A DNA stretch of 6,937 nucleotides from assembly GCA_039812375.1 (NCBI GenBank), contig JBDIAO010000130.1, positions 1-6,937 on the forward strand, given 5' to 3'. Origin of the DNA: JAGOME01 sp039812375. Lineage in GTDB: Bacteria > Actinomycetota > Actinomycetes > Actinomycetales > Dermatophilaceae. A program made the translations under genes and the position numbers. Under the pieces are notes generated by a model. The model saw nothing but the letters and a program-made list of their open reading frames with translations, did no database searches and was not told where the DNA came from. This document shows, piece after piece, positions 1-5,175 of this stretch. Every line of letters begins with the position of its first letter. The stretch's first letter is position 1.

Positions 1-61
1 GGAGCAAGGATAAACCCATAGACCGCGAGGCTGTACGAGACTCCAACAGAAGGGAACGGCA

Positions 62-331
62 ATGGCTTTCAAGGGAATGGATGTCGATGAGGCCCGCACT
101 GGTGTGTCGAACCTGAAGAAGGGCGTCGAGTCCCTGCGTCAGGCAAAGAGCCAGCTCAACGGCCACACGAACCACGTGCACGGCATTTGGAAGGGCCAGG
201 ACTCCGACAAGTTCAAGGGCGACTGGGACGGGACTCACGCTCCGAAGATCGACACGATCATCGGGGCCCTCGAGCAGTTCATCGGCGAGCTCGAGAAGCA
301 GATCCGCGAGCAGGAGTCGGCGTCGGCCTGA
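62..331 (+). CDS. Small WXG100 (ESAT-6-like) protein, first of pair
   Basis: An 89-aa protein of the size and layout of WXG100/ESAT-6-like proteins, which form helical-hairpin dimers and are exported by type VII secretion. A helix-prone N-terminal half is followed by a W-x-G turn at W43-K44-G45, then F51 and W55, then a second charged helix to the C-terminus. There is no signal peptide or membrane segment, as expected for this family. I see no strict YxxxD/E export motif in the C-terminal tail; the nearest is an aromatic-containing QFIGELE stretch. The start is ATG 62 with AGAAGGGA at 48-55 upstream. The N-terminus carries G5-M6-D7, a motif repeated in the three other WXG-like proteins here with identical spacing to the W-x-G. 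It is first in a same-strand series ending with two larger effectors, so I infer a partner or co-secreted role (EsxB-like or Lap-like). The family call is firm; the exact partner is not known. Confidence 0.88.
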   Translation: MAFKGMDVDEARTGVSNLKKGVESLRQAKSQLNGHTNHVHGIWKGQDSDKFKGDWDGTHAPKIDTIIGALEQFIGELEKQIREQESASA

Positions 332-338
332 TCCACCA

Positions 339-372
339 GGCAGCCGGCCTCGGCTCGAGCAGGCCGGCTGCC
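339..372 (+). terminator. Perfect 12-bp hairpin between the two small WXG genes
   Basis: GGCAGCCGGCCT (339-350) and AGGCCGGCTGCC (361-372) are exact reverse complements around a 10-base loop. The hairpin starts 8 bases after the first gene's stop codon. No T-run follows, so it is not a classical intrinsic terminator. G/C-rich hairpins without a U-tract are often reported at actinobacterial gene ends. It could act as a partial terminator or as an mRNA 3'-end stabiliser, letting the first small protein be made in excess of the genes downstream. The structure is seen directly; the function is inferred. Confidence 0.7.
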
Positions 373-393
373 CGCATCCGGACCTCCCTGGTT

Positions 394-401
394 GGAAAGG
401 A
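394..401 (+). promoter_or_regulatory. Ribosome binding site deciding the start at 407
   Basis: GGAAAGGA lies five bases upstream of ATG 407. An in-frame TTG at 392 would place this site inside the coding region with nothing suitable before it, so 407 is preferred. Confidence 0.65.
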
Positions 402-406
402 CCTCC

Positions 407-679
407 ATGAGCATTCTGGGTATGGACATCGGCGAGATGTTCAACATCAGTTCAAAACTCCGTGGGCACTCCGGGGACCTGCAACGGCTCACCGCAGATA
501 TCGACGCTCTGGTCCGCGAGGCGATGACCCACTGGGAAGGCCCTGACGCCAGACAGTTCCTCGAGTGGTGGGAACACGAGCACAAGCCTCCGATGGTGGC
601 CGCGCAGGAGACGCTCAACCGCCTGAGTAGTGCGGCCAAACAGGCCGCCGTCGACCAGGAGCGCATCTCCGGTGCGTGA
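407..679 (+). CDS. Small WXG100-like protein, second of pair
   Basis: A 90-aa helical protein with the WXG100 layout. It has G5-M6-D7 at the N-terminus, a W-x-G turn at W43-E44-G45 and F51 after it. The region after the turn is rich in aromatic and acidic residues (EWWEHEH, about residues 53-59), and a hydrophilic Ala/Gln-rich helix runs to the C-terminus. It resembles its upstream neighbour in length and in the position of every landmark but has a different surface. That suggests a heterodimer in the manner of EsxA/EsxB or the Lap1/Lap2 pair that accompanies LXG toxins. The start at ATG 407 is set by the GGAAAGGA site. The next gene begins 36 bases downstream, in keeping with one transcript. 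The secretion role is inferred from family and context; no ESX core component is in view. Confidence 0.85.
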   Translation: MSILGMDIGEMFNISSKLRGHSGDLQRLTADIDALVREAMTHWEGPDARQFLEWWEHEHKPPMVAAQETLNRLSSAAKQAAVDQERISGA

Positions 680-700
680 CCATGGCGAACCCCCCACCCG

Positions 701-707
701 AAGGAGG
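701..707 (+). promoter_or_regulatory. Ribosome binding site deciding the start at 716
   Basis: AAGGAGG is 8 bases before ATG 716 but only 2 bases before the in-frame GTG 710. The spacing favours 716, which also gives an N-terminus matching the GMD start of the sister proteins. Confidence 0.75.
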
Positions 708-715
708 CCGTGGCG

Positions 716-1669
716 ATGGTCCTGAAGGGCATGGACACCGAGGCCATCGACGGCCTGGCCCACCGGATTGACGCCAAGGCCAACAGCGTGGCCTCCGTCG
801 GTAGCTCAGCCGGCCGTTTCGTCCGTGGCGCTGAACGGTTGTGGCTTGGCCGCCGCGCCGACCGCTGGCTTGCGGACTGGCTGGCTCAAGAGGTGTCAAT
901 TCGTCGCACCGCGCACTTCGCCCATGACTTGGCGCAGAAGCTTCGCGACGAGGCCGAGCAGCAGCGCAGGGCGAGTTCCGGAGCCGGTTTCGGGTCCATT
1001 GGAAACCTTGCGCCGTGGCACATTGGGCCGCCTCAAATGCCCGGGGGATCTAGGTTCCTGCCGCCGAGTGTTCCGTTGCCCTTGTTCTACCTAGCCAAGA
1101 TGTTGGGCGAGGACCAGGACTACGTGCGCGCCAGTGGGGTCGCTGGAATGCTGGGCGCGTGGGCCACACTCGGCCGCAACGCGTCTCTCACCGGTGACTA
1201 CACGGACTTCTATCGGAGGATGGTCGCCAACGGCGGAGTGATTCCGGACTTCTGGCGATTCAAGAAGCCCCTCAACGGACCATTTGCGGTGGGTGGTTTC
1301 GGGAACGCGCTGGACGAATTCAAAGGGCTCGGCCGTCTCTCAATCATCACGACCGGGGTTTCACTCCTCGGGAGCGCGAACGACCTCTTCGATCCGAACG
1401 CGGACTTCGGGGCGCGCGTTGGTGCTCTGTGGGACGGCACGAACACCATGCTGAAGACGTCGAAGAACCCCGTTACCTACTTACTCGGAGTCGCCAGCTC
1501 CTCCGTCAAGCTGGCCACCGACACGTACGTCAAGGAGAACCCCGACTTCTCCGCCAGCGGGCGCCAGATGGTGTGGGACGAAGTGCGAAAGAACCCCGGC
1601 GTCGTCGTCGATGAGTTCGGGAAGGCCGCTGTCCAGGTGTTCACCAAAGACATATGGAAGATCTTCTGA
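716..1669 (+). CDS. WXG-domain effector with unrecognised C-terminal domain (putative T7SS toxin 1)
   Basis: A 317-aa two-part protein. Residues 1 to about 88 form a WXG100-like domain with G5-M6-D7, W43-L44-G45, then RADRWLADW and a long charged helix. By hand alignment this domain matches the N-terminus of the protein at 2268-3419 at about 48 of 83 positions. After a Ser/Gly linker (about 86-96), the C-terminal 220 residues are unrelated to that sister. They contain a Pro-rich stretch (about 100-125), several Gly/Ala/Leu-rich segments (for example LSIITTGVSLLGSA, about 208-221), and aromatic and charged patches. I recognise no catalytic motif. A shared N-terminus with a switched C-terminus is the hallmark of polymorphic toxins such as LXG and WXG effectors, so a secreted antibacterial effector is the best inference. 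A membrane-acting domain is possible, but no clear transmembrane helix is certain. The stop codon overlaps the next start (TGATG), implying coupling. Confidence 0.82.
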   Translation: MVLKGMDTEAIDGLAHRIDAKANSVASVGSSAGRFVRGAERLWLGRRADRWLADWLAQEVSIRRTAHFAHDLAQKLRDEAEQQRRASSGAGFGSIGNLAPWHIGPPQMPGGSRFLPPSVPLPLFYLAKMLGEDQDYVRASGVAGMLGAWATLGRNASLTGDYTDFYRRMVANGGVIPDFWRFKKPLNGPFAVGGFGNALDEFKGLGRLSIITTGVSLLGSANDLFDPNADFGARVGALWDGTNTMLKTSKNPVTYLLGVASSSVKLATDTYVKENPDFSASGRQMVWDEVRKNPGVVVDEFGKAAVQVFTKDIWKIF

Positions 1670-2256
1670 TGGTTACCTTGCATGCCGTCTACACAGACGA
1701 CGAAATCATTGCGCTGGCCCGAGTTGCGGACGTCCGCTGGAACCGTCAGCTGCCCACCGTGGACCTTATGGACGCGAAGTCCGTAGCGGGCGCCGAGTTC
1801 CGCGGCATTCGGTCGCTGGGACTTCGTGACCTGCGCCAAGAGCTCGTCGGCGACAAGTCCCTTCCGTCTCTGGTGGCCGATCTCAGCCCGGTAGCCGTCG
1901 CGACGACGGTCGATGACGAACTCCTCGTGAGTGGTGATGCCGCGAGGATCGAGTGGTTCAGCCTCGTAGAGGGAACCGTGGAAGTACACGTGTTACCTAA
2001 TGGGACGCACTTCTACTCCTTGGACGACTCCGTGGATCTGACTGCCCGCATCGCTGCCTTGATGGCGGATAGGGAAAGCCATGATCCCAAACGCTCCCTC
2101 ATGGTGCTCTTCCCGGCCCGGGAGGTGGGGTTCCTCGGCGGTGCTCATCCCTCAGCCGTGAACCTTGCTGACATGAGGGACCGTCGCACGCTTGGCCACG
2201 ACGTGAGCGAAAGGGGCTGGCGCGACCTGATCGCACCGATCGTCGGTGATGATTGA
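1669..2256 (+). CDS. Hypothetical protein between two effectors; candidate immunity protein or chaperone
   Basis: A 195-aa soluble, acidic-leaning protein with no signal peptide, membrane segment or motif that I recognise. The start at ATG 1669 shares one base with the preceding TGA and has GGAAGA at 1656-1661 before it. An alternative in-frame ATG at 1654 would overlap the upstream gene by 16 bases and has no good ribosome binding site. Alternating hydrophobic and polar residues around the middle (about 85-125, with EWFSLVEGTVEVHVL) suggest a beta-rich core, and the ends look helical. Direct coupling behind a putative toxin is the classical place for an immunity gene. A dedicated EspG-like T7SS chaperone is the main alternative, and I cannot separate the two by eye. 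It is followed after 11 bases by the lipase effector gene, so it could also serve that protein. That it is a real gene is well supported; its function is inferred from position only. Confidence 0.78.
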   Translation: MVTLHAVYTDDEIIALARVADVRWNRQLPTVDLMDAKSVAGAEFRGIRSLGLRDLRQELVGDKSLPSLVADLSPVAVATTVDDELLVSGDAARIEWFSLVEGTVEVHVLPNGTHFYSLDDSVDLTARIAALMADRESHDPKRSLMVLFPAREVGFLGGAHPSAVNLADMRDRRTLGHDVSERGWRDLIAPIVGDD

Positions 2257-2262
2257 GGAGGA
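2255..2262 (+). promoter_or_regulatory. Ribosome binding site deciding the start at 2268
   Basis: GAGGAGGA overlaps the stop codon of the upstream gene and lies five bases before ATG 2268. An in-frame TTG at 2253 would sit ahead of this site and is rejected. Confidence 0.75.
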
Positions 2263-2267
2263 CGACC

Positions 2268-3419
2268 ATGAGACTGGGAATGGACACCGCAGCGGTGGAG
2301 GGCATCGCCAGACGGATGAGTGCCAAGGCCGCCCAAGCAACAACCCTGTCGTCCTCCGCTGGCCGGCTCGTCCGCAGTTCTGAGCAGCTCTGGCTGGGCG
2401 AGCGCGCTGACCGTTGGCTCGCGGACTGGATGGCTCAGGAGGTTGCCATCAAGCGCATGGGCCAGTTCATCGAGGATCTCGCCGAGGACCTACGGCAACA
2501 GGCACGCGAACAGGACCGAGTGAGCGATCAAACGGGTGGTGCCAGGTCAGCCCCTCGACCATCTGTCAGCGCCAGCGATATCGGCACTCCGGCGCACGGT
2601 CGATGGGGACATGCGGGCGACATGGCAAAGCTGGCGGGGGCAGCGTATGGGGAAGAGCGACCACCCGCCGGATGGCGGAAGGTCGGCGACGAAGAGCTCC
2701 GGGCGATGGGCATCGACCCGTCACACTTCAGCAACTCCCTAGGCTTCAGTGCCTCTCTTTTCGTAAGTAGCGAAGGTAAGTTCACTCTGGCTTTCCGTGG
2801 GACGGACGACTGGAAAGACTGGGTTTTCGCCAACAGGCATGCCAATGAGATCACCGCACAAGATCGCTATGCACTCAGGTTGGCAACTGAGCTCCACGGA
2901 GCTCTGGGGCAGGATCTGGAATTCACGGGCCACTCGCTGGGTGGGCGGCTGGCCGCGATCGCGGCGATCAGCACCGGCGGGCGAGCCACGACCTTCGATG
3001 CGGCAGGCGTCTCAAGCTCTGCGATCCGCATGGCAAGCGGCGGGAACGAGGCTCTTGTCGAGGCCGCCCAAACCAGTGTCACTGACTACCACGTCAAGGG
3101 CGAAGTGCTGAATGCCGTGCAGCACGTCGTGGTGCCCAGTGCGTTCGGGACCCACGTGGAGTTGCCAGCGCCCCCGGCTCTCAAGCCATTGAAAGTGGGC
3201 CCCTCCGGTTTGCCGGGCCATGCTGGCCTTGCGATCGACGCCGCGAACGCTACGAGCCAGGTGATTACCGGAGTCGCGGACTCGGTCAACGACCACTCGA
3301 GGGTCTACCTTTATAGCGCACTCAGTGAGAAGGCGCTCGATGAATACCGCAACTCGGACGAGTTCAAGGCAGCGCAGGCACGGCATCGTCCTCGAGGCCT
3401 CCCGGCGATGCGATTGTGA
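2268..3419 (+). CDS. WXG-domain effector with class-3 lipase-like hydrolase (putative T7SS phospholipase toxin 2)
   Basis: A 383-aa protein. Residues 1 to about 88 are a WXG100-like domain (G4-M5-D6, W42-L43-G44, RADRWLADW) closely matching the first effector. A polar linker follows to about residue 115. Residues about 118-355 read as an alpha/beta hydrolase of the class-3 lipase/DUF2974 type. It has LAFRGTDDWKDW (about 174-185, the oxyanion-side strand and RGT motif), the nucleophile elbow G221-H222-S223-L224-G225-G226, and TTFDAAG with D244 as likely acid. A YHVKGEVLNAVQ segment follows, with H343 (or less likely H296) as the candidate third triad member. Such enzymes cleave ester bonds of phospholipids or acylglycerols, and lipases of this fold are known T6SS and T7SS antibacterial effectors. 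There is no signal peptide, consistent with export through the WXG domain. It is the last clear gene of the operon. The hydrolase call is strong; the substrate and toxin role are inferred. Confidence 0.88.
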   Translation: MRLGMDTAAVEGIARRMSAKAAQATTLSSSAGRLVRSSEQLWLGERADRWLADWMAQEVAIKRMGQFIEDLAEDLRQQAREQDRVSDQTGGARSAPRPSVSASDIGTPAHGRWGHAGDMAKLAGAAYGEERPPAGWRKVGDEELRAMGIDPSHFSNSLGFSASLFVSSEGKFTLAFRGTDDWKDWVFANRHANEITAQDRYALRLATELHGALGQDLEFTGHSLGGRLAAIAAISTGGRATTFDAAGVSSSAIRMASGGNEALVEAAQTSVTDYHVKGEVLNAVQHVVVPSAFGTHVELPAPPALKPLKVGPSGLPGHAGLAIDAANATSQVITGVADSVNDHSRVYLYSALSEKALDEYRNSDEFKAAQARHRPRGLPAMRL

Positions 3420-3612
3420 GGAACTCGACACCCTTAAGTGTGGCGAGGCTGATGTTGTCTGCCGTGGAATTGTCGGTGCGAGCCTGTGTGGATCTGTCAT
3501 CGATCAACTGGCGACGGGAGGCAGCGGCGTTCTCCTGCGTCGTGCTCACCCCAGACTCTTCGGCGGACAGCCAGATTGGCCTGTGCGTCGGCTCTCTCGT
3601 CGCCGTTGTCAT
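3364..3612 (-). CDS. Possible small ORF coupled to the truncated minus-strand gene (doubtful)
   Basis: An 82-codon minus-strand frame starting at ATG 3612, overlapping the stop of the upstream minus-strand frame as ATGA. It ends 56 bases inside the 3' end of the lipase gene. The product is polar, Thr/Ser/Asp/Glu-rich and of no family I recognise. Hand-counted base composition is not typical: GC3 is about 74% but GC2 (about 57%) exceeds GC1 (about 51%). No convincing ribosome binding site precedes it. It competes with the plus-strand ORF at 3416-3658. Confidence 0.3.
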   Translation of the reverse strand: MTTATREPTHRPIWLSAEESGVSTTQENAAASRRQLIDDRSTQARTDNSTADNISLATLKGVEFLTIASPGGLEDDAVPALP

Positions 3613-3658
3613 GGGGAGGTACCCGCGACGGCACGGTTTGGCCGCGCAGGAACAGTGA
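3416..3658 (+). CDS. Possible small ORF coupled to the lipase gene (doubtful)
   Basis: An 80-codon frame opening with GTG 3416, which overlaps the lipase stop as GTGA. By hand count its codon positions run GC3 about 76%, GC1 about 60%, GC2 about 53%, the order expected for coding DNA in a high-GC genome. The predicted protein has a hydrophobic, Cys-containing middle and a basic C-terminus. I recognise no family, and there is no good ribosome binding site. It sits where an immunity gene for the lipase would be expected. A minus-strand ORF at 3364-3612 competes for the same bases, and at most one is likely real. Confidence 0.3.
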   Translation: MRNSTPLSVARLMLSAVELSVRACVDLSSINWRREAAAFSCVVLTPDSSADSQIGLCVGSLVAVVMGRYPRRHGLAAQEQ

Positions 3659-3927
3659 AGAGGCTTGTCACCATCTCTGCCTGCGCGGGTTCGACCACGA
3701 TGGTGCCGGCAGCGTAGGAGTTCTCCGGCTGCCACCTCGCCGTGATCTCGTCGCCGTACTGGCTCGCCGCCAAGGTGTCGGCCAGCATGCTGCGGAACTC
3801 AAGGAGTTCGGGGCCGGCAGGTTCTCCGGCGTCAGCCTGCGCGGAGGTCGACGTGAGATGCACCGTCACGCCCGCCAGACGGGCCAGTCTGTCTATGTCA
3901 ACCCGGGCCGGCCCCGGGGTGACGGCT
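3609..3927 (-). pseudogene. 5'-truncated minus-strand gene interrupted at the IS21 end
   Basis: An open minus-strand frame of about 105 codons between the inferred IS end and a TGA at 3609-3611. Hand-counted composition (GC3 about 79%, GC1 about 69%, GC2 about 57%) has the order of a genuine high-GC gene. The visible protein begins near VDIDRLARLAG and continues with LLEFRSMLADTLAASQ and a GTIVVEPAQAEMV segment. No convincing start codon or ribosome binding site lies within it. The frame stays open into the IS sequence, but that extension is out of frame with the IS gene there and reads as noise. I infer that the insertion removed or displaced the 5' end. I do not recognise the family. It could instead be an intact short gene starting at an internal GTG near VTVHL. 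Confidence 0.45.
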
Positions 3928-3933
3928 TGATTC

Positions 3934-3947
3934 GGCCCCACCCCGCG
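3934..3947 (+). repeat. Terminal inverted repeat, istB-distal end
   Basis: GGCCCCACCCCGCG here is the exact reverse complement of 6923-6936. It lies 17 bases past the stop of the last element gene and is a likely transposase binding site near the tip. Confidence 0.8.
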
Positions 3948-3963
3948 GAAAGTCGAGAGCCGG

Positions 3964-4348
3964 CTATCGCGGCTTGCGCTGCTTGGCAGCGAGACCCATG
4001 TAGTGGCCTGGTGACTCGTGGATTCCGTAGCGTTGCCAGGCGTCGCCACGGCGGTCGTCGGCGACCCACACGACTTGATAGTTGGCGCTTCGGTCCTCGT
4101 CGGTGAAGGTGCCTGCCAAGAGCTCGGGCACGAGCGCGTAGGGCGGGTAGTCCTCTTCGATCTCGATCGATCCGTCGGCCCATGTGAACAGGAGCCAGCA
4201 GCCCAGCTGCTTGCCTGAGGAACAGGTTGCGGAAGTGTTCGGTCTGAATGGCCACCCAGCCCGCGATAATGCCCTGGTCGAGCAGTTCGGCGACAGCGCC
4301 GTCGAGCGCGGCGACCTGCGCCTCGGTCGGGCCAGCTCGTTCGGTCAT
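3964..4348 (-). pseudogene. Third gene (passenger) of the IS21 element, frameshifted
   Basis: A small gene lying between istB and the terminal repeat, same strand, 26 bases after the istB stop. The frame from ATG 4348 reads MTERAGPTEAQVAALDG and on to QTEHFRNLF near 4220. It then turns into Arg-rich out-of-frame text. From about 4218 the adjacent frame takes over with GKQLGCWLLFTWADG, then EIEEDYPPYALVPELL, VVWVADDRRGDAWQRYG, and ends at TAG 3964-3966. Skipping one base in TTCCTCAGG (4222-4214) joins them into about 127 aa. The restored protein would be soluble, with a helical N-terminus and a beta-rich middle. I do not recognise its family. The shift may be a real inactivating mutation, a sequencing error or a recoding site. 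No good ribosome binding site precedes ATG 4348, so coupling with istB is possible. Confidence 0.65.
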
Positions 4349-4374
4349 GCCCAGATAATGACCGATCCTTGAGG

Positions 4375-5175
4375 TCAGCGAGCAGCGCGCGTGTGGTTGA
4401 GGCGGTAGCTGCTGGTGCCGGTTTCGATGATGGTGCCGCCGTAGGTGAGGCGGTCGACGATCGCGGCGCACAGGCGGGGGTCGGTGAAGGTCTTGGTCCA
4501 CCCGGCGAACGACTCGTTGGAGGCGATCGCGATGCTGTTCTTCTCTTCGCGTTCGGTCAGGACCTGGAAGAGGAGCTCGGCGCCGCGGGTGTCCAGGCTC
4601 ATGTAGCCGAGTTCGTCGATGATGAGCAGGTCGACCCGGCCGTACCGGTTGATCGTCTTGGTGAGGGTCTTGTCGTCGGCGGCTTCGACGAGCTCGTTCA
4701 CCAGCCTCGTGGCGAGGGTGTACTTGACCCGGTATCCCTTCATCGCCGCGGCGGTCCCGAGCGCGATGAGCAGGTGGCTCTTGCCGGTACCGGAGTCCCC
4801 GATCAGGCACAAGGGCTCACCGCGGCGGATCCAGTCCCCGGCAGCGAGGGTGTGCACCAGGGCGGGGTTGATGTTGGGGTTGGCGTCGTGGTCGAAGTCC
4901 TCGAGGTACTTCTCGCGAGGGAACCCGGCGATCTTGACGCGGCGGGCGGTGGAGCGGCGGTCGCGGTCGTCGACCTCGGCCAACAGGAGTTCGGCGAGGA
5001 ATCCGGAGTAGGTGAGCTGGTCCTTGGTCGCGGCCGCGACGGCCTCCTCGACCACCGCGCGGATTGTCGGTAGCCGAAGGCGTCGGCAGGCGGTGTCGAC
5101 GGCGGCAGTGGCGGCTTCCTCGGTCAGGCCACGGCGTCGGCGCAGCGTGGTCGTCGTGGATACGGAAGCGGTCAT
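4375..5175 (-). CDS. istB: IS21 helper ATPase IstB
   Basis: A 266-aa AAA+ (DnaA/DnaC-like) ATPase that assembles on target DNA and stimulates the IstA transposase. A helical N-terminal region (about 1-90) precedes FPREKYLEDFDHDANP, the linker typical of IstB. Walker A follows at G126-D-S-G-T-G-K132-S133, then Walker B LLIIDELGY at 183-191 with D187-E188, a sensor-like SIAIASNES (about 214-222) and DRLTYGGTIIE with R242. The length matches the family (about 250-265 aa). ATG 5175 overlaps the istA stop as ATGA, and TCCTCC on the plus strand at 5181-5186 gives GGAGGA five bases upstream. The gene appears intact. The third element gene follows 26 bases downstream. Confidence 0.95.
   Translation of the reverse strand: MTASVSTTTTLRRRRGLTEEAATAAVDTACRRLRLPTIRAVVEEAVAAATKDQLTYSGFLAELLLAEVDDRDRRSTARRVKIAGFPREKYLEDFDHDANPNINPALVHTLAAGDWIRRGEPLCLIGDSGTGKSHLLIALGTAAAMKGYRVKYTLATRLVNELVEAADDKTLTKTINRYGRVDLLIIDELGYMSLDTRGAELLFQVLTEREEKNSIAIASNESFAGWTKTFTDPRLCAAIVDRLTYGGTIIETGTSSYRLNHTRAAR

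Noticed and set aside
1..61. Promoter for the effector operon
   Set aside because: Only the ribosome binding site at 48-55 can be supported. I see no convincing -35/-10 pair in so short a leader.
710..715. GTG 710 as start of the first large effector
   Set aside because: It is only two bases from the AAGGAGG site. ATG 716 has normal spacing and aligns with the sister proteins.
235..783. Minus-strand open frame across the small WXG genes
   Set aside because: It is antisense to two well-supported genes, with Ser/Arg-rich composition typical of a shadow frame.
3958..3974. Small hairpin at the stop codon of the third IS gene
   Set aside because: The stem is only five base pairs (AGCCG/CGGCT) with no T-run, too weak to call a terminator.
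3893..4810. A single 305-aa minus-strand open frame
   Set aside because: It is a chance join. Its first part is istB out of frame and Arg/Pro-rich, the middle is the true start of the third IS gene at 4348, and the rest is the wrong side of the frameshift.
4369..5073. Plus-strand frame of about 234 codons across istB
   Set aside because: It is the antisense image of istB, whose Walker motifs and length are intact.
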